Source: Aptenodytes patagonicus
Lineage: Eukaryota > Chordata > Aves > Sphenisciformes > Spheniscidae
Direction: 5' to 3'
Assembly: GCF_965638725.1 (NCBI RefSeq)
Contig: NC_134949.1
Coordinates: 15,064,951-15,128,950, forward strand
DNA: 64,000 nt
The notes below the pieces were generated by a model that saw only the letters and a program-made list of their open reading frames with translations, ran no database searches and had not been told where the DNA came from. How positions within the stretch are numbered: position 1 is the stretch's first letter; every line of letters starts with the position of its first letter. The position numbers were made by a program, and so were the translations under genes. Below are positions 53,944 to 64,000 of the stretch, piece after piece.

Positions 53944-54900
53944 CTAGTATGTATTATCCAATCACCTAACTTATACCATCACGAAGATCTGCCATTTGAT
54001 AATAACTTGATTTCAATTAAAAGATTTAAATTTAGAAGACTTTTAAGATTTAAATAACAATTAACTGATAAATGTGCAATATTTGTTAATCCCAAAGGTC
54101 TCTTTTACAGAGAGAATGGAAATGCAACACTGGAAATTTGAGGGGGGGAATGTCTGAGAGTGTAGCTCAAGAAACAGTGTTCTATTTGATGCTGAGATAC
54201 TAAAGAGTCAAAATTTTTCCTCCCAAAGGGAAATATTCAGAGGACAGTGAGGGTCAACTAACTAGCATGGAGCAATGGAAAAGAGTGGGAGTGAAATTAA
54301 AGATTAAAAATAAACAATCCAGAAGACAACAGTGAGAATATATATGTAGAAGAAATGGTCAGTCATCCTTGTTTATGCAAACAATGCTGGAGTAATCTTC
54401 CCCACCCTCCCTATGAGTCATGGCTATGGGAAGGTTCTCAGGAGTTCCACTAGATCAGGAAATCAACAGAGGAGTTGTGTCCTGATTTATGTGTTGAGTC
54501 ACACTGTGGTACGCTGGTGTTCTGGATGCTGGTTATCCAGTTCAACATCTCTTGTAGCATATGAGCTTTCCAAGAGAAGTACCTGAGATTATTTAGTATG
54601 GTGCACAAGACAGGGTCAGGGCAAGGAGGATGGCTATGAAGTTCCAGTCTCACAAAGGTGATATGGGAGCTCCAGATGCAGTCAGGAGGTGGTATGGTGC
54701 CAGATTCAGACCTGGGAATTAGAGGATATTCCTGGATGCAATGGTGTATGTGTAGTCTCTAAAAACATTATGTTATTTTGAGCTGGTGAGAGAGGAGGTG
54801 CATCAGGAAGGGAAATAGGTGAGCTGAAGTCTTGGCAAGTCCTGAGCCCATTTCTTTTCCCACCATTTTGTGTTGGATCTCAGGCAACTCACTTAAACTC
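53944..54900. other. intergenic DNA between CR1 copies, nothing recognised
   Basis: A/T-rich sequence without recognisable gene or repeat. Confidence 0.5.
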
Positions 54901-54904
54901 TCTG

Positions 54905-55965
54905 TGATAATTCATAGAGCTGTCCAGATTGGAAGAGACCTTGTAAGATCTCTAGTCTGGCCTGCTGCTCAAAGCAGGTTGATAAGGAATTCAGACGATA
55001 TTGTTCAGGGCTTTGTTGTGTCGGATCTTGAAAATTTCCAAGGGCAGAGGTTTTCCAGTGTCTCTGGACAATTTGTTCCAATGCTTAATTATGATTAAGC
55101 ATTGTGATTGTGATTTCCCCCGCCCACTTATATCCATCTGGAACCTCCCCTGTTTCAATCTCCTTGTAGGCACTGAAAGGCTGCTATTAGGTGCTCCCTA
55201 AACCCTTCTCCAGGCTAAACAAGCTCAGCCTCACCTCACAGGGCATGTGTGATCTCATCACATTGGATGAGTCAAGATTTCTCAAGAGATACTTGCCTTA
55301 GTCCTCTTCCAAGGAGAAGATAGTTCTCCTTTACTCCCCTCTCTAGGCACAACAGCCTGGGAGACCTTGCTAGTGAAGGCTGAGGCGAAGGGAGCATTGA
55401 GCACCTCAGCCTTATCTGTGCCCACTGTCACTAAATCACATCCCATTCAGCAGCAGGCTCACATTTGTTTATTCTTTTAATGCTAATGTAGCAGTAGAAG
55501 CTCTTGTCCCCGATGGCCTTTGCAAGTTTCAACTCTAGCTGAGCTTTGGCTTTCCTGACATCATCCCTGAGCTCCTGGGCAATGTTTTAGTATTTCCTTT
55601 GAGAGCCTTTGTCTGTCCCATCTGTCCATCCATCCATCCATCCATCCATCCATCCAAGCATCCCAGAACTCAGCTTGTATGACTGATCTCATAATGTCTC
55701 AGTGATTCCAGTGATGTCATAGCTCTGTATCCAGATGCGGAGCTCTAGCTGCTCCTGTTTCTCTGGCTGCATGTGTTTGTGTACGGGCATTTGAGGTGGC
55801 CACTTTACACTTATTTTATCCTTCCCAGGGGGTCTCTTGCTCCTGTTACCTTGTCTCACCTACTTTCCACCCTGACCTCCCTTGCTTAACTGCAAGCTGT
55901 TATCACCATTCCTTGATGTATCTTGTTTGAAGTCCTCTTTACCAGTTGGCAAGCCTGTTCCTTCC
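54905..55965 (-). mobile_element. old CR1 relic with internal deletions
   Basis: Read 3' to 5' along plus. 54905-55260 matches the CR1 3' UTR and end of ORF2 (a gattggaagagacc block, then decayed ...FKIRHNKALN). 55350-55600 matches the linker before the RT (AEVLNAPFASAF-like). 55680-55965 matches the endonuclease start (the gagctctagctgctcctg region equals the EELEA block of the copy at 53.4 kb). Most of the RT core is deleted. It is far more diverged than the two long CR1 copies. Confidence 0.75.
55625..55656. repeat. (TCCA)8 microsatellite
   Basis: Eight perfect TCCA units inside the old CR1 relic. Confidence 0.95.
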
Positions 55966-57351
55966 CTGTAACATGAGGATGGTTGTACTTTTCTGTCTTA
56001 CTGGCATATCATAATGATAAATACATGAAAAAATTGTGAGCAGAGCTGGTTGAAAGCAGAAGTATCTGCCTTGTGGGAAACTTGTGTGTGTGATGAAAAT
56101 TCTTTATATTAGAAACAAAGGTAGAAATGTCAATATTTGATGTGGAAGTATTTATTAATTTTTTTTTAAAGATAAATACAAATATTTTGTTAAAAACAGT
56201 CTTTGAAAATGTTGAAATTGAGGAAGGGAGCTCAGCTTCAAGACACTGACTGCAGTGCACAACTTGGATGCTCTGCTTGGAGCCCCAACAGGATGAAGGG
56301 AACTGGGAGACTGGAAGCCCTGGGAAGAGTGAATGAACCTGGAAGCTTTGGACCTAATGGTTGCAGGGTTTCTGGGCTCCTCACTCTCTGTCAAGCACTA
56401 AATAAAGCTGGGTCAGCCATAACTTCGGGGTTTCCTGGAAGCCTGAGCATGCTGTAGCCTGATAAAAGGGTTGGAAACAAGCAAGATAATGTTTTATTTG
56501 AACTTCTCTTTTTTAATAAGAAACTCTTTAAAGCCTATATGTATTTGTGAGATGTGTTAGTTCTAGCTACTCAGTATTTCGTACCTGTTAAGTCAGAAGA
56601 TTCCCCAACTGGTTACTCAGATAATGCAGCACTGTTGCTCTGGTAATGCAGGCTTTTGGGAACCTAGGAAATGTTGGTCCCTGTCATCACAACCAGAGAT
56701 TATGGAAGACCCTGAATGGTATGCCAACAGTGAAGGAAGGTGGCTACAGTGTGGTATGTGAATAAGCTGTTCCCCTTTTACTGTGCACGGATGGTAATGT
56801 CTTCATGAAGATAGATGACTTTTTTTTGATGACACTTTTCTTCAAGTGAGCTGACTGGAAGACCCATCAGACTAGGGAATGCAGCATGCAACTGTGGTGC
56901 CCCCTTGAAGGACACTACAAACAACGTAAATACCTTTGAGCAATTGCTGTAGTCACTATTTCCTCTGATTTTTGACTTAAGGTGAAAGTGATTCAGACGG
57001 TTCTGGTTCAGAAGGGGAGCTCACAATGGTGGGACAAGTCTGTATAAGCAACACACACTGAAATCTTTCTCCATATAGATATTTCTGTATACCTTTTGAG
57101 AAAGATTTTAAAGTCTTTAAATTCGTCATAAGGAGCCAAGACCTTCCAATACTCCTGCGAATACTTCTGCAAATACTACTGTGATTTATTCATGTATAAG
57201 AGACTTCTATGAAATTTCTGATCTTCAGTTACGTTATCTAGAAAATCATAGTGAATTCCTGCATAGATGGAATGCTCTTGATTATAAGTGCCTAGGGAAA
57301 ACCTGGACTTCACTTGACATTTTCTGAGCAACACCTAGCACTTAACAGAAG
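55966..57351. other. intergenic DNA, nothing recognised
   Basis: Unique-looking sequence with no gene or repeat that I can name. Confidence 0.5.
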
Positions 57352-57730
57352 CAGCGTGTCCTGGTTTTGGCAGGGATAGAGTTAATTTCCTTCCTAGTAG
57401 CTGGTACAGTGCTGTGTTTTGGATTTAGGATGAGAACAATGTTGATAACACACTGATGTTTTAGTTGTCGCTGAGCAGTGCTTACACTAGTCAAGGACTT
57501 TTCAGCTTCCCGTGCTCTACCGACTGAGAAGGCTGGAGGTGCACAAGAAGCTGGGAGGGGGCACAGCCAGGACAGCTGACCCAAACTGGCCACAGGGACA
57601 TTCCATACCATGTGATGTCATGCTCAGTACATAAACTGGGGAAAGCTGGCCGGGGGGACCGCTGCTCAGGGACTGGCTGGGCATCGGTCGGCGGGTGGTG
57701 AGCAATTGCATTGTGCATCATTTGCTTTGT

Positions 57731-57732
<2 letters not shown>

Positions 57733-57764
<32 letters not shown>

Positions 57765-57776
57765 ATTATTATTATT
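57733..57776. repeat. (TTA)n repeat inside the solo LTR
   Basis: Near-perfect ATT/TTA trinucleotide run of about 44 bp. Confidence 0.9.
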
Positions 57777-57864
57777 GTTATTTTATTTCAATTATTAAAC
57801 TGTTTTTATCTCAACCCACGAGTTTTCTCAGTTCTACTCTTCCAATTCTCTCCCCCATCCCACC

Positions 57865-57879
57865 GGGGGGGGGGGGGGG
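57865..57879. repeat. G15 homopolymer inside the solo LTR
   Basis: Fifteen consecutive G, followed by A and five more G. The homologous place in the other LTRs is much shorter (GGCGGGG), so this is an expansion or a read-length error. Confidence 0.85.
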
Positions 57880-57946
57880 AGGGGGAGAGTGAGTGAACGG
57901 CTGTGTGGTGCTCAGTTGCCGACTGAGGTTAAACCACAACACAGCG

Positions 57947-60900
57947 AGATCGAAGTGCTTTGATCTTCTACAGCTCAGGTCTGTGAGGCTCTACCTGCAC
58001 TTAGTGACAATCATGCAAGTACAGATACTCCAATTTTTAAGGGCATTGCTGGAGCATAAACTTTTACTCCTTTCGTACATACTAATTACATACAACTTAG
58101 CTGGGTGAATAGGGAAGGTTAAGGAGTCAAATTAAAATACATGGGCCTTGTTTCATTCTTTGTTACACTGATATAAAATAGGCATAAACATATTGAAATA
58201 AGTAGTAGTTACTGCTATAAAAACAGGTGTAATGATTACAGAATTAGGCAAATTTAAGCTGAAATTTTCCCCTCTTCTGGTTTAAGTAAAATGGATTATC
58301 AGATGTGAACTCAGATTCAGCAAAGGCAAAAGACTTCATTAGCACAGCACTTCAAAATGTCTTTTTTTCGGATCCATGTCCAGTTTAGTTAAATTATAAC
58401 AATTAAATCAGAGATCAATAAAGACCTGTACCATTAGCATGTTTCTTTTAACATATTGGATAAAAACAGATTTTCAAATAATGAATAAAACTGCTGTATG
58501 TCACATTAGTGTGACTCTATATCATATCAATATCAAGCCTGTTAAATTTAATCTGATTAAGCTCACAAGGGCTGGGTTTCTCAGTATTAAAAGCACCATC
58601 AGGAGCAGTAGAAGATTCTTATCTGCTATGGACTAGCCAGTGGACAAGATGAAAGGTATATTCTCTTATTAAAATGGACTGCATTTTTACTTTACAAGTA
58701 TCAGTCACTGATTATTTATGCCATTATCAGAAGGTCTTGCATTATAGAATGAAATGAAAAGTGTCCACATTGCTCTATTGTCATGTACCAATGTTCCAAA
58801 TTGTTGGAAGGTTTTGCTAATGCCATCAATGCAGTTAGATCTTGAAAACATACCTTTCTTTAATGGAAGGTTGACTACATACACATTCTGTAGTAAATTA
58901 CTTTTTATGTACATCACACTTTTTTTGTAATAGGTTATTTCTCCAAGAACCGAAATTTTACATTTTTCTGTCTCCTGCTGCAGCCAGATCAGAAGCCCAA
59001 AGAGATTTGAGATGAGAATTTATACTCTGTGGTTTTTTGTGGGTTTATTATCTTACAGAACCTTACAGATTTTTTTAAAGTAAGAATATAATAATCCAGC
59101 TTTCTGAATAAATTTCCCATCTCTTCAGCTTAATTGGAACAAGGGTCTTCAGGTTATTTTTTATGTGTAGTCAAACATTGCTATGTGGTTTTGAAAAGTC
59201 ACTAAATTCAGGGAGAGAGTATTTCCAAATATATAAGAGATTTTGAACAATAAAATGGTACTAAAAAAGAATATGTTTTGTACTTCTATATCAGTCTACC
59301 CTCCTAAGATCTTAGAGCCCTTTGAACATCAAAGGAATGAAGCCTACAAAATATATCAAGTAGGTAACATTATTTTCATTTAATAAATAGGGAAATTAAG
59401 GCATACAAATTTGTAACCATTTTTAAAATGTCCATCGGGGTTTTTTGGGGCAAAGATTTTGTTCCAGGCTCTGGGTTCAGAACAGTTTCCAGCATTTAAT
59501 CATGTTTAGCCCTTGAATTTTCAATTCCATGTAGTCATCTGTTAGCATTTTTTGTAGTGCCTTGGTCATTGTGTGTACCTCATTCTCTGATCACTCCGCT
59601 TTGTTTGTGTTCCTCCATGACCTGTATTGTAGCTCAAAGAAGCCCTCCACTCAGCAGCTTGCTGCCAGGGCCCATTGGCGTATGGGCACTGCATTTTGCT
59701 GTTGTTTGCTATTATTCCTTCTGGGTTTTTTTGCTGTTCTTTTTGCTATCCTTCTTCCTTGGCTATTCCTTTTCTTTATCCAGTTTAAATTTAGGGTTTT
59801 ACTTTTTGCTTTTTGCTTCTTCCTTCTCCTCAAAGGTAGATATCCCAGACTTCATCCTCCTACGGAAGGAAGACATGGGGTCTAGAAATGATGTTGTTCA
59901 TGTGAGGCTATGCTGGAAGAGGGGGGTCAGGTTTTGCTGCCAGGAGGATTTCCTAGCAGTAGTGCTAGAAGGGGATTGTTATAGCAGCATATTGGTTCAA
60001 GATTTAGGGCAGTAAGTGTATAGTCAAGGGCTTGTCAAAAGTTATCTCATTTAAGATGATCAGTTTGAAAGCTTTGACTAAGAGTTCATCGGGGTGCTGC
60101 ATGTAGTTTGGCCTTCATGTAAGGCCTGTCATGGTAGAGGAAACCTGGGACACTGGCTTGTTGTTCCCATGCAAGGTCAAGAACAGTGATCTAGGTGAAG
60201 TCCATCCAATGGAATCAGGAAACTGCTTCCTTCCTCTATCACCACCTTTCTCAGTCTTCTTGCCAGGGTTCTTGACTACCCAGAAGCCTAACATTGGTGA
60301 CTGCTTTGCTTTGTACAGTTTCTTCAGCCCTAAGAGAAGGGAGAAGGGGGCATGAGGGCAATGGACTGTGAATGCAAGCATTTTCCAAAGCTGTCCGAGC
60401 CATTCTCACTGCTATAGACCACCTACGGACAGTATAGTGTACTGGGTTTGTTAAACAGGAGTTTCCCTTGTTTGGCATCAGCTGGAGAGGAGAAGCCGGC
60501 TACATCCTATTAGTCACTCTGGTTAAGAGCATGCTGCAACTATTGTGTCGGTTGTGTACATTGCGCAGTTCTGGGAAGAAAAAATGCTTTGAACAGCATC
60601 CGCTTTCATTTCCTGCCACTGGCCTGGTGTCATGATGTTACTGTCAAAGTGCTATTGCAGTTACATCTATTCATCTTACGTGGGAAAAATCAGTGCAGCC
60701 CTGTCTTCCCCCACCCCCTTTTTCCTTTTCCAGAACTTCCTTGGCTATAGTGTCCCCTTCTCCACCTTCCAATAGCCTTGGAAAATGTCTACCTGTTGTC
60801 AGGCCACACTGGCATTCCCAAGAGTCCAAGCAGTCATCAGCAGAACTATTCCAGTGATATGGTGGATGAAAGGAGAAAGGCTGGAAGAAATAGGTACTTT

Positions 60901-61120
60901 CTGGTAAAACAAAGCAAGAGAGGAACCTCTTAATTCTTCACATAGACGAGCCCCAGGATGCACAGACAATTGTAAGTCAGCATGATACCAGTGTATGTTG
61001 GAGATATCTTCCACTAAAAGCTGTTAGAATTTACCCTTCCAGTCCCTACCTGAACACAGAATCCATGGCGTGTCACCGAGCCCACTGAGAACGGGGCACA
61101 GAGGCAAATTCTGACAGCAA
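57947..61120. other. intergenic DNA, nothing recognised
   Basis: Contains a T-rich stretch near 59690-59830 that gives a spurious hydrophobic frame. No gene or repeat family was recognised. Confidence 0.45.
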
Positions 61121-61226
61121 TGAGAACTCCATGAAGTAATTCAGGTTAGAAGTGACCTCAGGAGATCTCAGAGTCATCTGTGGTATCAGACTGTGTTGCT
61201 CAGGGCTTTATCCAGTTGGATCTTGA

Positions 61227-63507
61227 AATGTGGTGGTCGGAGGCCGTCTTGGGCTTAGCGACCATGAAATGGTAGAATTCTCGATTCTCGGTGAAGTAAG
61301 GAGGGGGGGCAGCAAAACCGCAACCATGGACTTCCGGAGGGCGGACTTTGGCCTGTTCAGGACGCTGGCTGAGAGGGTCCCGTGGGAGACGGTCCTGAAG
61401 GGCAAAGGGGTCCAGGAAGGCTGGACGATCTTCAAGAAGGAAGTCTTAAAGGCGCAGGAGCAGGCTGTCCCTGTACGCCGTAAGAAGAATGGGCGGGGAA
61501 GACGACCGGCCTGGCTGAACGGGGAGCTCTTGCTGGGACTCAGGAAAAAAAGGAGAGTTTACCGCTTGTGGAAGAAGGGGCAGGCGACTCAAGAAGAGTA
61601 CAGGGATCTCGTTAGGTCGTGCAGAGAAGAAATGAGAAAGGCAAAAGCCCAGCTAGAACGCAATCTGGCCGCTGTCGTTAAAGACAACAAAAAAAGTTTT
61701 TACAAATATATTAATGACAAGAAGAGAGCCAAGGAGAATCTCCATCCTTTATTGGATGCAAGGGGGAACATTGTCACTGAGGATGAGGAAAAGGCTGAGG
61801 TACTCAATGCCTTCTTTGCCTCAGTCTTTAACAGGCAGACCAGTTATCCTCAGGGTACTCGGCCCCCCGAGCTGGAAGACGGGGACGGCGAGCAGGATGA
61901 ACCCCCCGTAATCCAGGAGGAAGCAGTCAATGACCTGCTATGCCACCTGGACACTCACAAGTCTATGGGGCCGGATGGGATCCACCCGAGAGTGCTGAGG
62001 GAGCTGGCGGAGGTGCTCGCCAAGCCACTCTCCATCATTTATCAGCAGTCCTGGTTAACGGGGGAGGTCCCGGAAGACTGGAGGCTTGCCAATGTGACGC
62101 CCATCCACAAGAAGGGCCGGAAGGAGGATCCGGGGAACTACAGGCCTGTCAGCCTGACCTCGGTGCCGGGGAAGATTATGGAGCGGCTCATCTTGAGGGC
62201 GCTCACAAGGCATGAGCGGGACAACCAGGGGATCCGGCCTAGCCAGCACGGATTCATGAAAGGCAGGTCCTGCTTGACCAACCTGATCTCCTTCTATGAC
62301 CAGGTGACCCGCCTAGTGGATGAGGGAAAGGCTGTGGATGTGGTCTACCTGGACTTCAGCAAGGCCTTTGACACTGTCTCCCACAGCATTCTCCTCGAGA
62401 AGCTGGCGGCTCACGGCTTAGACAGGTGGACTCTGCGCTGGGTCAAAAACTGGCTGGATGGCCGGGCCCAGAGAGTTGTGGTGAATGGAGTTCAATCCAG
62501 TTGGCGGCCGGTCACGAGCGGTGTTCCCCAGGGCTCAGTACTGGGGCCGGTCTTGTTCAATATCTTTATCGATGATCTGGATGAGGGGATGGAGTGCACC
62601 CTCAGTAAGTTTGCAGACGACACCAAGTTGGGTGGGAGTGTTGATCTGCTCGAGGGTAGGAAGGCTCTGCAGAGGGACCTGGACAGGCTGGATCGATGGG
62701 CCCAGGCCAACTGTATGAGGTTCAACAAGGACAAGTGCCGGGTCCTGCACTTCGGCCACAACAACCCCATGCAGCGCTACAGGCTTGGGGAAGAGTGGCT
62801 GGAAAGCTGCCCAGCAGAGAAGGACCTGGGGGTGTTGGTCGACAGCCGGCTGAACATGAGCCGGCAGTGTGCCCAGGCGGCCAAGAAGGCCAATGGCATC
62901 CTGGCCTGTATCAGAACTAGTGTGGCCAGTAGGAGTAGGGAAGTGATCGTGCCCCTGTACTCGGCCCTGGTGAGGCCGCACCTCGAATACTGTGTTCAGT
63001 TTTGGGCCCCTCACTACAAGAAGGACGTTGAGGTGCTGGAGCGTGTCCAGAGAAGGGCAACGAGGCTGGTGAGGGGTCTGGAGAACAAGTCTTACGAGGA
63101 GCGGCTGAGGGAACTGGGGTTGTTTAGCCTGGAGAAAAGGAGGCTGAGGGGAGACCTCATCGCTCTCTACAACTCCCTGAAAGGAGGTTGTAGCGAGGTG
63201 GGTGTTGGTCTTTTCTCCGAAGTAACAAGCGATAGGACAAGAGGAAATGGCCTCAAGTTGCGGCAGGGGAGGTTTAGATTGGATGTAAGGAAAAATTTCT
63301 TTACTGAAAGAGTGGTGAAACATTGGAACAGGCTGCCCAGGGAAGTGGTTGAGTCCCCATCCCTGGAAGTATTTAAAAGACGTGTAGATGAGGCGCTTAG
63401 GGACATGGTTTAGTGGGCATGGTGGTGTTGGGTTGACGGTTGGACTCGATGATCTTAGAGGTCTCTTCCAACCTCAATGATTCTATGATTCTATGATTCT
63501 ATGATTC
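61227..63507 (+). mobile_element. younger CR1 LINE, 5'-truncated (2.28 kb)
   Basis: It starts inside the endonuclease domain, runs through the whole reverse transcriptase and ends in four ATTCTATG-type units at 63477-63507. The 3' UTR is about 95 bp. It shares atgtggtggtcgg with the other CR1 at its 5' junction, where the host CR1 sequence stops. The uncorrupted frame marks it as the youngest LINE of the window. Confidence 0.95.
61230..63413 (+). pseudogene. CR1 ORF2: endonuclease tail and complete reverse transcriptase, open frame without native start
   Basis: 728 codons including the TAG are open. The frame has no real start: it is open across the truncation and opens with GTG. Residues 7-16 ([10 protein letters not shown]) are the last endonuclease motif. 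The RT blocks follow: [60 protein letters not shown], then the catalytic FADD at residues 461-464 (62610-62621). The end VDEALRDMV is the normal CR1 C-terminus. Without the endonuclease and promoter this copy cannot move on its own; a residual RT protein is possible but not indicated. Confidence 0.85.
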
Positions 63508-64000
63508 CTCAGAGGATGGAGACTCCACAACTTCTCAGGACAATCTGTTCTAATGCTTGACTGTCCTCATGGTGAAAATGTTTTTCTCAATATCCAGTCT
63601 GATACAACCTCTCTTGTTTCAATTTATGCCTGTTACCTTTTGCTCTTCTGCCATGGATCACTTAGAGCCTTCTCTTCTCCAGGCTACAGAAGCCCAGCCT
63701 CTCCTCATGGGGCACGTGCTGCAGCCAGCAGCACTTTTTCCAGTTGATCAACATCTCTCTTGTATTGGAGACCCCCAAACTGGATGTGTTATTTCAGTTG
63801 TGGTCTAATGAATGCCAAGTGAGATAATCACTTTGCTCAATCTACTTGCGCTGCTCCTGTTAATACACCCCGGGAGGCTGTCTGCCTTTGCTGCCGGGGC
63901 ACACTGCTGGCTTATGTTCAGCTTGCTGTCTGCCAAGACCTCCAGGTCTTGTTCAGCAAAGCTGCTCTCCAGCCAAACAGTGCCCAACCTGTACAGTTGC

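Larger units (their letters stand above)
57357..57941 (+). mobile_element. solo ERVL-like LTR with perfect 5-bp target duplication
   Basis: The 585-bp LTR starts TGTCCTGGTTTTGG and ends TTAAACCACAACA. The flanks cagcg (57352-57356) and cagcg (57942-57946) are an exact 5-bp duplication, the size typical of ERVL-type integration. It includes a CRE-like TGATGTCA (57613-57620), a degraded TATA box (CATAAA), a (TTA)n run and a G15 run. No internal region remains, so it formed by recombination between two LTRs. Confidence 0.9.
61127..64000 (-). mobile_element. older CR1 copy, split by a younger CR1 and running off the window
   Basis: 61127-61226 (ggttagaagtgacctcagg ... cttgaaa) is the 3' end of a CR1 in minus orientation, and 63508-64000 (gaggatggagactccacaac ...) continues it toward 5'. 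The two pieces meet in order with almost no loss at the junction. The right piece still encodes a decayed match to the CR1 block [17 protein letters not shown] on the minus strand (63987-63870). The rest lies past the end of the window. Confidence 0.8.

Noticed and set aside
59557..60015. 152-codon frame with a hydrophobic stretch
   Set aside because: The hydrophobic run is the direct result of a T-rich tract. No signal peptide followed by a recognisable domain and no conserved motif is visible.

Overview
The window is a piece of bird chromosome. It holds one complete protein-coding gene, NAMPT (nicotinamide phosphoribosyltransferase, also called visfatin or PBEF), on the minus strand. All 11 coding exons can be read, from the ATG at 40190 down to the TAA at 10583, and together they encode 493 residues without a premature stop. 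Every intron has GT-AG ends. The avian assignment rests on the NAMPT sequence together with bird-typical repeats: CR1 LINEs ending in the ATTCTATG octamer, and ERVL-like LTRs that start TGTSCTGG and end TTAAACCACRACA.

Layout. 1-8394 is downstream intergenic DNA with no gene and two badly decayed CR1/L3-clade LINE relics (about 1600-2060 and 2925-3740). 8395-10582 is the likely NAMPT 3' UTR. 10583-40190 is the coding body; intron 1 (27479-40130) is by far the largest intron and carries an LTR nested inside another LTR (30796-32082). About 39480-41100 is a CpG island containing exon 1, the 5' UTR and a promoter without an obvious TATA box, with alternating CCAAT and GC boxes and an NRF1-type palindrome. 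41100-50583 is upstream intergenic DNA in which I recognise no gene. 50584-64000 is rich in transposable elements: a long damaged CR1 (minus), an old CR1 relic (minus), a solo LTR with a perfect 5-bp target duplication (plus), and a CR1 with a 2.2-kb open reverse-transcriptase frame (plus) inserted inside an older CR1 of opposite orientation.

How it works together. NAMPT makes nicotinamide mononucleotide from nicotinamide and PRPP, the rate-limiting step of NAD+ salvage in vertebrates, and the catalytic residues known from the mammalian enzyme are all present. The rest of the window is regulatory DNA and retroelement history. I found no operon-like cluster and no undescribed enzymatic system. 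The points most worth a second look are the nested retroelements, the one-LTR insertion in intron 1, and the periodic CCAAT/GC-box promoter.
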